In this document: piece after piece, positions 1 through 8,494 of the stretch
Position numbering within the stretch: position 1 is the stretch's first letter
Layout of the letters: every line of letters begins with the position of its first letter
The notes under the pieces: generated by a model
Database searches by the model: none
Seen by the model: only the letters and a program-made list of their open reading frames with translations
Told to the model about the DNA's origin: nothing
Position numbers and translations under genes: made by a program
NCBI RefSeq assembly: GCF_022761035.1
Contig: NZ_JAKWJP010000002.1
Coordinates: forward strand, 62,001-126,000
DNA: 64,000 nucleotides
Source: Microbacterium sp. SS28
GTDB taxonomy: Bacteria; Actinomycetota; Actinomycetes; Actinomycetales; Microbacteriaceae
Direction of reading: 5' to 3'

Positions 1-1
1 C

Positions 2-2191
2 GCACCGCGCCCCGGCGCCGCAGCAGGGCGCGTCGGGCATCGCTTCGACCCGAGCGTCGACGACGAGGCGCACGAGGTCGGGCGGTGGTTCGCCGCGGTC
101 CGCGCCGAGCACGAGGCGGAGCAGGACCGGATGGCGCTCGAACGCGCCGCCGCGGGGCTCGCGGTCGAGCGGCGCGCGCACTCCGGCGCGATCCTGTTCC
201 GCACGAAGCGGCACATGCAGCTCTTCTCCGACGCGCTGAACGCGGCGGGCGTGCCCAATCGCATCCTCGGCCTCGGCGGTCTCCTGTCGGCTCCCGAGGT
301 GGTCGACGTCGTCTCGGCGCTGCGGGTCGTCCACGATCCGTCGCAGGGATCGGCACTGCTGCGGATCCTCTCCGGTCCGCGCTTCGCGATCGGCGTGCAG
401 GATCTCGCGGCGCTCCAAGGCCTCGCCGAGACCCTCGCCCGCCGCGACGCGACGCTCACGAAGTTCGACGACGAGCTCGCGCAGCGCATCAGGGGCTCCG
501 CGGGTGCCGACGAGCAGTCGTCGATCGTCGACGCTCTCGAATTCGTCCGCCGCGCGTCGGCCGACCACGGACTGCTCTCGGACATCACCGCCGACGGGCG
601 CGCCCGCCTGCGCGACGCGGGTGAGCTGTTCCATCGGCTGCGCGGCTCGGTCGGGCAGCCGATCCCCGACCTCATCCGCATGATCGAGCTCGAGCTGCGC
701 CTCGACATCGAGCTCGCGGCGAACGAGACGCGCGGGCCCGCGCGCATCGCGTCCTCGCGGCTGCGATCGTTCCTCGACGAAGTGCGCGCGTTCCTGCTCG
801 CCGACGACCGGGGGTCGATCGCGAGCCTGCTCGCGTGGCTCGATCACGCTGAGGAGACCGACGAGCTCATGCCGCGACCCGAGCCGCCCGAGCCCGGCGT
901 CGTGCAGCTGCTGACGATCCATGGCTCGAAGGGCCTGGAATGGGATGCCGTCGCCGTCGTCCGTCTCGTCGAGGGCGAGCTGCCGAAGGCGCCGCGCACC
1001 GTCGCGGGATGGCTCGGCTTCGGCGTGCTGCCGTACGCACTGCGCGGCGATCGTGCCGCGCTGCCCCGCCTCGAGTGGGATCCCGCCGACGACGACGTCG
1101 ACCTGCCTGCCGCGATCGAGGCCTTCCGCGAGGCCGACCGCGAGCACCAGGAGCGCGAGGAGCGCCGTCTCGCCTACGTCGCCGTGACGCGGGCCCGCGC
1201 GGACCTGCTGCTGACGGGCTCGCACTGGGCCGGTCAGCAGGCGCCGCGGCGCCCGAGCCGCTATCTGCAGGAGATGCTCTCGGCGCTCGGTCGTGACGAG
1301 ATCGACGCGTCGGATCCCGGCGACAATCCCTATCTCGAGAAGGGCGGCCGGGTGCTCAGCTGGCCCCTCGATCCGCTCGGCGAGCGTCGGCCCGCCGTCG
1401 AGCGCGCCGCTCAGGAGGTCGCATCGGCCGCGTCGGGCGAGCCCGAACCCGACGACGTGCTCGGCCCGCTGCTCGCCGAGGCGGAGCGTCGCCGGCGGGG
1501 CGAGGTGCCGCAGGCGCCGGCCCGCATCGGCGCATCGCGCTTCAAGGACTTCGTCGGCGACTTCGGTGCGACGGTCCGCTCGATCGCGCGGCCGCTTCCC
1601 GAGCGGCCGTACGGTCAGACGCTGCGCGGAACGCTCTTCCACGCGTGGGTCGAGCAGCGCTCGGGGCTCGCGGGACGCGGCGCATCGCTCGACGACGCGC
1701 TGTGGGAGATCGACGACGAGACGAGCGAGACCGAGGTGTCGATCGAGGAGGAGCAGGCGCTCGCGCGGCTCCGTGCCACGTTCGAGGCGTCCGAGTGGGG
1801 GCCGTTGCAGCCGATCGAGGTCGAGACCGAGATCGACATCTCGCTTCCGGGCGCGGAGCAGCTGGGGCGGGTCGTGTGCAAGCTCGACGCCGTGTACCGC
1901 CGCGGCGACCGGATCGAGATCGTGGACTGGAAGACGGGCCGCCCGCCGGCGTCAGCCGCCGAGCGGGAGGAGCGGATGTTCCAGCTCGCCCTGTACCGCC
2001 TCGCGTATCACAAGCGGCACGGGGTGCCCCTCGACGAGATCGACGTCGCGCTCTACTACGTCGGCGACGATCTCGTGATCCGCTCGGACCGCGTCTACTC
2101 CGAGGACGAGCTCGTCCAGCGTTGGAACGCGGCCCGCGAAGCGCGATCCGCCTCCCGCTCCTCGTCGACGTCCGCCGTGCGCGGCGCCTGA
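2..2191 (+). CDS. AdnB-like ATP-dependent helicase/nuclease, 3' part (5' end outside window)
   Basis: This is the C-terminal part of a UvrD/RecB-type helicase-nuclease that would act in double-strand break resection as one subunit of an AdnAB-type complex. The frame is open to the left edge, so the Walker A region is missing. Visible are a motif V-like stretch (LLTIHGSKGLEWD near base 910), motif VI (RRLAYVAVTRAR near 1170) and a C-terminal PD-(D/E)XK nuclease with a GTLFHAWVE segment and the catalytic VDWKTG motif near 1930. The downstream order (nudC, then uvrD2) resembles that after Mycobacterium adnB, which favours AdnB over AdnA. The last 97 bases overlap the convergent phosphotransferase gene. 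The family is certain; the AdnB assignment is inferred from the nuclease and context. Confidence 0.88.
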   Translation, partial: APRPGAAAGRVGHRFDPSVDDEAHEVGRWFAAVRAEHEAEQDRMALERAAAGLAVERRAHSGAILFRTKRHMQLFSDALNAAGVPNRILGLGGLLSAPEVVDVVSALRVVHDPSQGSALLRILSGPRFAIGVQDLAALQGLAETLARRDATLTKFDDELAQRIRGSAGADEQSSIVDALEFVRRASADHGLLSDITADGRARLRDAGELFHRLRGSVGQPIPDLIRMIELELRLDIELAANETRGPARIASSRLRSFLDEVRAFLLADDRGSIASLLAWLDHAEETDELMPRPEPPEPGVVQLLTIHGSKGLEWDAVAVVRLVEGELPKAPRTVAGWLGFGVLPYALRGDRAALPRLEWDPADDDVDLPAAIEAFREADREHQEREERRLAYVAVTRARADLLLTGSHWAGQQAPRRPSRYLQEMLSALGRDEIDASDPGDNPYLEKGGRVLSWPLDPLGERRPAVERAAQEVASAASGEPEPDDVLGPLLAEAERRRRGEVPQAPARIGASRFKDFVGDFGATVRSIARPLPERPYGQTLRGTLFHAWVEQRSGLAGRGASLDDALWEIDDETSETEVSIEEEQALARLRATFEASEWGPLQPIEVETEIDISLPGAEQLGRVVCKLDAVYRRGDRIEIVDWKTGRPPASAAEREERMFQLALYRLAYHKRHGVPLDEIDVALYYVGDDLVIRSDRVYSEDELVQRWNAAREARSASRSSSTSAVRGA

Positions 2192-3393
2192 TCCTCGAGC
2201 TCCGCGAGATCGAGCGGCGCCGTCGAGGTGTCGTCGAAGAGGGCGGCGCCGGGTGCGTCGACCTCGGCGGACTCCTCGGTCCCCTCGTGATCGGCTGCGG
2301 CCTCGTCGGCGGGTGCGCCTGCGGCATCCTGCGTCGTGATCCACAGCGAGAGCTCTTCGGGGTCGTACGCGTCGGTCTGCATCGACGTGTCGACGCTCGT
2401 CGGCGACGGCTCCGGCACGCGTCCCAGCAATGCGATCGCATCCTCGACGTCGAGGTCGCCGGGCGGCACGAGCTCGTCGCCGCGCACGCTCTCGACGAGC
2501 GCGTCCAGCAGCCCGACGGCGTCCGAGACGATGTCGTCGCGACCCACCTCGACGCCGTGGACGAGCCACTTCGCGAACTCGAGCTCGGCGTACAGTCGGG
2601 CGCGCTCGCGCACGAGGGCGTCCGGCGCGCGACTCACGTGTCCGGAGTAGGCGCGGTACACGTCGGCGGCGGCCGTGGGAGCCGAGGCGAGCCACTGCAG
2701 GTCGGTCGCGGGGTCGCCCACCTGCAGCCCGTGCCACTCGAGCAGTCCCGTGACGTGCGGTGCCGACTCGATGTCTTCGAAGAGGAAGGATGCCGCGCCG
2801 GCGCCGCCCAGCACGACGGCCGACTCGAAGCGCCACAGCACGTCGGCCTCGACGGCCCGCGTCCAGCGGTCGAGGAGGGCCTCGGGTGCCTGGTGCGTCG
2901 CACGGACGCGGTCGATGAGCCGGCGCACGTCGTCGCGGATCTGGCTCGGCGTGCGCACGGGCAGGCCCTCGGTCCGCACGATCGACAGCGGAAGCGTGTG
3001 CAGCGCCGCGAGCGCCTCGCCGACGGAGGTCGCGGCCCCGCGTCCGGGCGGCAGGTGCGCGGCGTCGACGCGATATCCGGGCAGGAAGTCGACGACGACG
3101 ACGCGGGCGTCGCCGAGCCCCGCTTCGCCGAGCAGTTCGGGGGCGCGGAACGGCAGAAGGCCCCGCACACCCGGGGTCAGGGCGCGCAGCGCCCGCACTT
3201 CGGCGGCGAGCTCGGTCGCGGCATCCGGGTCCGCCGGCGCGCGCACGACGACGCGGCGTCCGTCGTCCAATTCGGCGACGGCGGAGTCGAAGCGCCCCGC
3301 GGCGCCCTCGGTCAGGGCGCCGGCCCCGACGACGCCGACCCGGGGCAGAGCCGACGTCACGGACGCGGCTAGAGTGAGGGGAGAGCGTGCCAT
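2095..3393 (-). CDS. Aminoglycoside/macrolide phosphotransferase-like protein
   Basis: This 432-residue protein has an APH-type kinase-like fold: an N-terminal lobe with a VVVRAP segment, a middle part resembling an APH catalytic region (LLEWHGLQVGDPATDLQWL), and then a roughly 110-residue acidic, Ala/Glu/Asp-rich tail with no recognisable domain. The usual HGD and DWE motifs are degenerate, so the substrate and even activity are uncertain. Actinobacterial homologues next to nudC are often labelled macrolide 2'-phosphotransferase, but nothing here shows resistance. The ATG at 3393 was chosen because a TACCCT hexamer ends six bases upstream, which suggests a leaderless transcript. The 3' end lies inside the opposing helicase gene. 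Confidence 0.75.
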   Translation of the reverse strand: MARSPLTLAASVTSALPRVGVVGAGALTEGAAGRFDSAVAELDDGRRVVVRAPADPDAATELAAEVRALRALTPGVRGLLPFRAPELLGEAGLGDARVVVVDFLPGYRVDAAHLPPGRGAATSVGEALAALHTLPLSIVRTEGLPVRTPSQIRDDVRRLIDRVRATHQAPEALLDRWTRAVEADVLWRFESAVVLGGAGAASFLFEDIESAPHVTGLLEWHGLQVGDPATDLQWLASAPTAAADVYRAYSGHVSRAPDALVRERARLYAELEFAKWLVHGVEVGRDDIVSDAVGLLDALVESVRGDELVPPGDLDVEDAIALLGRVPEPSPTSVDTSMQTDAYDPEELSLWITTQDAAGAPADEAAADHEGTEESAEVDAPGAALFDDTSTAPLDLAELEDQAPRTADVDEEREADRASRAAFQRWTSSSSE

Positions 3394-3399
3394 GTGCCC

Positions 3400-3405
3400 A
3401 GGGTA
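3400..3405 (-). promoter_or_regulatory. -10 hexamer, leaderless start of phosphotransferase
   Basis: On the minus strand TACCCT is followed by six bases and the ATG, so transcription should start at or next to the start codon. Confidence 0.5.
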
Positions 3406-3503
3406 GGTCGGCCGTCGCCGCCCATCCTGACGCCACGCCCGGGTGCGCTGAGCCCGCCGGCCCGCCGGTGTCCTACCGCCGCCGACCACCAGAGAGGTGC
3501 TGG

Positions 3504-4421
3504 ATGACCACGCCCGGACGCACTCGCCCCGCTCTGTCCGCACCGGGCCTCGACCGTGCCGCGGAGGAGCGCTCCGCCGACGGCCTGATCGAGCGTCTGC
3601 GAGCGGATGCCGCGACCCGCGTGCTCGTCCTGCACGGGGATGCCGCGCCGCTCGCAGCCACCGACCGTCCTGCGTTGCATTTCGCTGCACCCGGCGATGT
3701 GCCGGCATCGGCAGAGTGGGCCTTCCTCGGACGCGATGCCGATGGCGTCGCCGTCCTCTCCGCGACCTTCGGGGCCGACGCATCCGCCCCGTTCTCGGCG
3801 CCCGGCCGCTGGGCGGGCCTCCGCGCCGTGGGCGGCGATCTGTCCAGGGACGAGGCGGGCCTCTTCGTCGAGGCGCTGAGCCTCGGCCGGTGGCTCCTGG
3901 AAGCGCCGTTCTGCCCCGCATGCGGCGCACGGACAGAACTGCGCGGCGCGGGCTGGTCACGTCACTGCCCGGACTGCGGTCGAGAGCACTTCCCGCGCAC
4001 GGATCCCGCCGTCATCGTCGCCGTGACGAGCGCGCAGGACCCCGATCTGCTGCTGCTCGGGTCGAACGCGGCGTGGGGCGCGGACAGGTACTCATGCTTC
4101 GCCGGCTTCGCCGAGGCGGGGGAGTCGCTCGAGGCCGCGGTCGTGCGGGAAGTGCGCGAGGAGTCGGGCGTCGAGGTCGCCTCGCTGCAGTACCGCGGCT
4201 CGCAGGCGTGGCCCTACCCCCGTTCGCTCATGCTCGGATTCTTCGCGACGGCGCTCGAAGACGCCGCGGCGCGCCCCGACCTCGACGAGATCGCGGCGGT
4301 CCGGTGGTTCACGCGCGACGAGATCGGCGCCGGCCTCGCGGGCGAGGGCGACGTACTTCTGCCCGGGCCGGCCTCCATCGCGCACCGCCTCATCTCGGAC
4401 TGGCACGCGGGGGCGGAATGA
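3504..4421 (+). CDS. nudC: NAD(+) diphosphatase (NADH pyrophosphatase)
   Basis: This 305-residue Nudix hydrolase cleaves NAD(H) to NMN(H) and AMP, and in other bacteria it also removes NAD caps from RNA. It carries a zinc ribbon (Cys137, Cys140, Cys155, Cys158), a complete Nudix box at about residues 201-223 (GFAEAGE...REVREESGV), and the NudC signature SQAWPYP at 233-239, which separates it from other Nudix enzymes. The N-terminal domain is weakly conserved, as usual in the family. The ATG at 3504 has an AGAGAGG-like ribosome site upstream. The stop overlaps the uvrD2 start by four bases (ATGA), so the two are translationally coupled. Confidence 0.96.
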   Translation: MTTPGRTRPALSAPGLDRAAEERSADGLIERLRADAATRVLVLHGDAAPLAATDRPALHFAAPGDVPASAEWAFLGRDADGVAVLSATFGADASAPFSAPGRWAGLRAVGGDLSRDEAGLFVEALSLGRWLLEAPFCPACGARTELRGAGWSRHCPDCGREHFPRTDPAVIVAVTSAQDPDLLLLGSNAAWGADRYSCFAGFAEAGESLEAAVVREVREESGVEVASLQYRGSQAWPYPRSLMLGFFATALEDAAARPDLDEIAAVRWFTRDEIGAGLAGEGDVLLPGPASIAHRLISDWHAGAE

Positions 4422-6196
4422 CGGACCGGGCGCTCGAGGGGCTCGACGAGCAGCAGCGTGAGGCGGCGACGACGCTGCGCGGACCTGTCGTGGTGCTCGC
4501 TGGCGCGGGCACCGGGAAGACGCGCGTCATCACGCGTCGCATCGCGCACGGCATCGACACCGGCGCATACTCGCCCGGGCGCGTCATGGCCGTCACCTTC
4601 ACGGCGAAGGCCGCGGGCGAGATGCGCTCGCGCCTGCGCGGACTCGGCATCGAGGGCGTCTCGGCGCGCACGTTCCACGCGGCGGCCCTCGCCCAGCTCA
4701 ACTACTTCTGGCCCACCCTCGCGGGCGACACGATGCCCGGCATCATCGACAACAAGGTGCGCATGCTCGCGCACGCGGCCGACGGAATCGGCATCGATCC
4801 GGATGTCGCGACGCTCCGCGACGTCGCGAGCGGCATCGAGTGGCGCAAGGTGACGCTGCGCAGCATCGACGCCTACACCGCGTCACGCCCAGAGGGCGTC
4901 GGACGCCTCGAGGCGAGCCGCGTCGCCGAGCTGCACCGCGCGTACGAGAAGCTCAAGGACGAGCGTCGCCAGCTCGACTTCGAGGACGTCCTGCTCGCGT
5001 GCGCGGGCATGCTCGAGGCCGAGCCCCAGGTCTCGCGCGCCGTCCGGGAGCAGTACCGCCACTTCACGGTCGATGAGTTCCAGGATGTCTCGCCGCTGCA
5101 GCACCGGCTGCTCGGTCTGTGGCTCGGCGATCGGCGCGACCTCTGCGTCGTCGGCGATGCGAGTCAGACGGTGTACTCCTTCGCGGGCGCCGACGCGCGC
5201 TACCTCCTCGAGTTCGCGCAGCACCACGAGGGCGCCAAAGTCGTCAGACTCGAGAAGAACCATCGATCGGATGCCCCGATCCTGGGTGTCGCTAACGCCC
5301 TCATGCGCGACCGCCCCGGCGCGCTCGTACTGTCGGCAGCGCGCGCGCCGCGCCCGGATGCACCCGCCCGTGAGGGTCTCCCGACGGTCACGGGGTACAA
5401 CGACGACGAGGCCGAGGCACGCGGCGTCGCGGCCAGGATCCGCGTGCAGCTCGATGCGGGAACCGATCCTCGGCGCGTCGCGATCCTCTACCGCGCGCAT
5501 GCGCAGTCGGCCGAGTTCGTCCGGGCGCTCGCAGATGCCGGCATCGCTTCGTCGGTGCTCGGCGGCAAGCGGTTCTTCGACATCCCGGAGGTCCGTCAGG
5601 CGCTCATGGCGCTGCGTGGAGCCTCGGTCGCGCCGCTCGAGAGCGGGTTCCTCGGCGCGGTGCGCGACGTGCTGCGCTCGCTCGGGCTCACGGAGGAGCC
5701 GCCTCAGGCCGGCGGCGCGCTGCGGGATGCGTGGGAGGCCCGCGCGGCGATCCTGCGCCTCGCCGAGGAGGCGCCGCAGGGCACGAGCCTGCGCGCGTTC
5801 ACCGACGACCTGCTGGCGCGGGCCAAGTCGCACGACGAGCCGTCGCTGCGCACCGTGACGCTCGCAACGCTGCATGCGGCCAAGGGACTCGAATGGGACC
5901 ACGTCCACCTCGTCGGGCTCGCCGAAGGGCTGCTTCCGATCGGCTATGCGACGACATTCGAGCAGGTCGACGAGGAGCGCCGGCTCGCGTACGTCGGCAT
6001 CACGCGGGCCGCGCGTACGCTGTCGCTCTCGTGGTCACCGGGATCTCGTGGACGCGCGCCGTCGCGATTCCTCCGAGAGATCGGCAGCGACATGCTACGT
6101 GCGGGCGATGCGTCCGCGTCGTCCGCGCCCCGGTCTCGGCGCGCACCGTCAGCGAATGCGCAATCCGGCGCCCGGGGTGGCGCGCCGCGTCCGTGA
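4418..6196 (+). CDS. uvrD2: UvrD2-like ATP-dependent DNA helicase, lacking HRDC domain
   Basis: This 592-residue superfamily 1A helicase translocates 3'-5' on DNA and would act in repair. Walker A (AGAGTGKT) is near residue 30, the DEFQD Walker B near 218, a motif V-like LATLHAAKGLEWD near 485 and motif VI (LAYVGITRA) near 525. Mycobacterial UvrD2 is about 700 residues and ends in an HRDC domain and a four-cysteine zinc motif. Here the protein stops about 60 residues after motif VI with a low-complexity Ala/Ser/Arg tail, so those parts are absent. The start overlaps the nudC stop. The last 197 bases are also the 3' end of the opposing E1-like gene. Confidence 0.93.
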   Translation: MTDRALEGLDEQQREAATTLRGPVVVLAGAGTGKTRVITRRIAHGIDTGAYSPGRVMAVTFTAKAAGEMRSRLRGLGIEGVSARTFHAAALAQLNYFWPTLAGDTMPGIIDNKVRMLAHAADGIGIDPDVATLRDVASGIEWRKVTLRSIDAYTASRPEGVGRLEASRVAELHRAYEKLKDERRQLDFEDVLLACAGMLEAEPQVSRAVREQYRHFTVDEFQDVSPLQHRLLGLWLGDRRDLCVVGDASQTVYSFAGADARYLLEFAQHHEGAKVVRLEKNHRSDAPILGVANALMRDRPGALVLSAARAPRPDAPAREGLPTVTGYNDDEAEARGVAARIRVQLDAGTDPRRVAILYRAHAQSAEFVRALADAGIASSVLGGKRFFDIPEVRQALMALRGASVAPLESGFLGAVRDVLRSLGLTEEPPQAGGALRDAWEARAAILRLAEEAPQGTSLRAFTDDLLARAKSHDEPSLRTVTLATLHAAKGLEWDHVHLVGLAEGLLPIGYATTFEQVDEERRLAYVGITRAARTLSLSWSPGSRGRAPSRFLREIGSDMLRAGDASASSAPRSRRAPSANAQSGARGGAPRP

Positions 6197-6860
6197 GCAT
6201 GTGGGCGGCCGCCAGCCCGCCCTCCCACGCCGCAGCCGCCGACACGTGGGGCGCGCGGCGGCCCAGCAGCTGCGAGGCGAGCTGAGGCCACGCGTCGTCG
6301 GCGTCGCGCCGATGGGCTGCGACGCACGCGAGACACGGCGTGAGCCCGGGACGCACGAAGGGCCCGATCTCGACGCTCGTGCCGCTGAAGACGACCGGCA
6401 GGTGCGGGATGTCGCGCCCGAGCAGCAGCGCCGCGCTGCGGGGATCGACGACATGGTGCGCCACGAGGATGACGGGGGTGTCCCCCGTGGCTTCGGTCCT
6501 GCTCCACGGCTCACGGGCGGAGGCGAACCCCGCCGCCTCGAGGGCATCGCGGAGGTGCCCGACGAGCGCCGAATCGTCGCGCTCGGCCGTGAGCATCAGG
6601 ACGCAGGAGGGCGGCGCGGGGCGTTCGGTCGCGAGCGCACGCGAGAGGCGTCGGACGAAGACACCCACGGCGCCGTCCGGCGCGCCCACCGCGCTGCCGA
6701 CCGCTTCGAGGCCCGCGGGCGGGATCCCGCGCTCGAGTTCGCGCACGAGCCGCTCCTGCCACGGCTCCGAGACGTCGACGATCGCGACGGGCTCCAGACC
6801 GAACTGCAGGGTCGTGGCATCCCGCCACAGCGGAGGGTGAGCGGGGTCGAGGCGCAGCAT
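6000..6860 (-). CDS. E1/cyclodehydratase-like protein (TOMM leader-peptide-binding family)
   Basis: This 286-residue protein resembles mycobacterial Rv3196-type proteins, which are annotated as TOMM precursor leader-peptide-binding (ThiF/E1-related) proteins. A pair of cysteines in TPCLACVAAHRR (Cys176, Cys179) and a second pair in VACRCRS (Cys257, Cys259) look like the zinc tetrad of this fold. There is no clear adenylation motif and no neighbouring YcaO or precursor peptide, so a role in making a modified peptide is not supported here. Its position beside uvrD2 and the zincin-like gene matches the mycobacterial gene order. The ATG at 6860 gives a sensible N-terminus. The last ~65 codons overlap uvrD2. 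Confidence 0.72.
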   Translation of the reverse strand: MLRLDPAHPPLWRDATTLQFGLEPVAIVDVSEPWQERLVRELERGIPPAGLEAVGSAVGAPDGAVGVFVRRLSRALATERPAPPSCVLMLTAERDDSALVGHLRDALEAAGFASAREPWSRTEATGDTPVILVAHHVVDPRSAALLLGRDIPHLPVVFSGTSVEIGPFVRPGLTPCLACVAAHRRDADDAWPQLASQLLGRRAPHVSAAAAWEGGLAAAHMLTDAARHPGRRIAHSLTVRAETGARTTRTHRPHVACRCRSLGGIATARVHEIPVTTRATAYARPA

Positions 6861-6958
6861 CCCCCGATCATCTCGGCGTGTGCGCGACCGGAACGCTCCT
6901 CCACAGGATGTGCACCGGCGTACGTGCCGGCCCGCACCCTGGGGAGGAGAGGACAGGA

Positions 6959-8359
6959 TCAGACGGGGCGCTCGTCCTCGGGGTCGGTGGGACCGTCCTC
7001 GGCGGGACCGTCCTCGGAACCGCCCTCGGGGGCGTCGCCGGTCTTCCCGGACAGGAGCGCCTCGAGGGCGTCGTCGAACGCGTCGCGCGCGGGCTCTTCG
7101 CCGCGGGCACGGGCCTGCAGCCGCGCGACGAGCGCGGCGGGGTCGTCGATGTCCTCGGACGTCGGCATGAGGTCGGGGTAGTCCCACAGGGCGTCGCGCG
7201 CGGCGGGGCCGACGGCATCCGTCACGGCACGCCACATCGCGGCGGCCTCGCGCATGCGGCGCGGCCGCAGCTCGAGACCCACGAGCGAGCCGAGCGCCTG
7301 CTCGGCGGGGCCGCCGACGGCGCGGCGCCGGCGCACGGCCTCACCGATGCGCTCGGCCGAAGGCAGCCGGCTCGTGGCATCCGTCGTCACGACGTCGACC
7401 CAGCCCTCGATCGTCGCGAGCAGGTTCTCGAGCTTCGTGAGCGCCTGCGTCTGCGCCTCGGAGCGCGCCGGCAGCAGCGCGCCGCTCTCGAGCGCGCGGC
7501 GGAGCTCCTCGGGCTCGGACGGGTTGAAGCGCGACGCGAGGTCCTCGAGGGCCTCGGTGTCGACGTGCGTGCCGCGCGCGAATTCGGTCACCTGCGTGAT
7601 GACGTGCAGCCGCAGCCACCGCGCGTGGCGGAAGAGCCGGGCGTGCGCGAGCTCGCGCGTCGCGATGTAGAGGCCGAGCTGGTCGTCCGGGATCTCGAGA
7701 TCGCGACCGAAGTCCGCGAAGTTCTGGGGGAGGATCGCGGCCTCGCCGTCCGGCATGACGGGGATTCCCACGTCGCCGCCACTGACGACCTCGAGTGAGA
7801 GCCGGCCGACGACGTGTCCGAGCTGTGTCGCGAACAGCGAGCCGCCGACCGTGCGCATGAGACGGCCCGCGCCCTGGATGAGCCCCTGCATGTCGTCGGG
7901 CGCCTGATCGCTCAGCGCCGATGTGAGGGCGTCGGCGATGCTCGTCGCGACGGGCTCGGCGAGCTCCTGCCATACCGGGAGGGTCGCCTCGACCCATGCG
8001 CCGCGGGTGAGCACCTGCGGAGGCTGGGCGAGCTCCGAGATCGTCGTCGCCTCGCTCAGCCACAGCGCCGCGAGGGCGAACGCCTGATCGAAGTCGGTGC
8101 GCTGGCCCGCGGTCACCCCCAGGCCGTCCTGGTTGGCGAGGTGCAGGGCCTGCCGCTGGGCGAGGTCCCACTGGATCTCACCGCCGCCGGCGAACGCGCC
8201 CTGGAGCTGCTGCATGAGCGTCTGCATCGTGGCGGGATCGATGCCCATGCCCGTCAGCCGCGAGAGCTGCTCGGGATCGATGCCCTCGGCACCGGCTCCG
8301 AACAGCTGCCTGATGAGTTCCTGGAACTCCTCTTCCGGGCTGCGATCGTCCTCTGGCAC
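6959..8359 (-). CDS. Zincin-like protein, DUF2342/TIGR03624 family
   Basis: This 466-residue protein belongs to a conserved actinobacterial family annotated as zinc-dependent metalloprotease or F420-biosynthesis-associated protein; no activity is established to my knowledge. The characteristic segment is ATRELAHARLFRHARWLR in the middle third, which replaces a classical HEXXH motif. The C-terminus is acidic and proline-rich and looks disordered. The GTG start at 8359 has an AAGG stretch about eight bases upstream. It is divergent from the PDZ/Lon-like gene, as in mycobacteria (Rv3195/Rv3194c neighbourhood). Confidence 0.85.
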   Translation of the reverse strand: MPEDDRSPEEEFQELIRQLFGAGAEGIDPEQLSRLTGMGIDPATMQTLMQQLQGAFAGGGEIQWDLAQRQALHLANQDGLGVTAGQRTDFDQAFALAALWLSEATTISELAQPPQVLTRGAWVEATLPVWQELAEPVATSIADALTSALSDQAPDDMQGLIQGAGRLMRTVGGSLFATQLGHVVGRLSLEVVSGGDVGIPVMPDGEAAILPQNFADFGRDLEIPDDQLGLYIATRELAHARLFRHARWLRLHVITQVTEFARGTHVDTEALEDLASRFNPSEPEELRRALESGALLPARSEAQTQALTKLENLLATIEGWVDVVTTDATSRLPSAERIGEAVRRRRAVGGPAEQALGSLVGLELRPRRMREAAAMWRAVTDAVGPAARDALWDYPDLMPTSEDIDDPAALVARLQARARGEEPARDAFDDALEALLSGKTGDAPEGGSEDGPAEDGPTDPEDERPV

Positions 8360-8494
8360 TTCAGCCGCCTTTCAGCCGGTTCATGACCTCGCGTTCTACG
8401 CTAGTGGCACGCATCCTCGCACTCCCCGCCCGGAACACCTCTCGCTGTACGCCGGTCGCGAACGACTGACGAGTTCCCCCGAGAAAGGCCTGCC

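Noticed and set aside
1645..3372. Long plus-strand open frame across adnB end and the phosphotransferase
   Set aside because: It is an arginine-rich shadow of two convincing genes and matches no family.
7580..7700. Classical HEXXH zinc protease site in the zincin-like protein
   Set aside because: The segment reads RELAHARLFRHARW; histidines are present but not HEXXH, so catalysis is not claimed.
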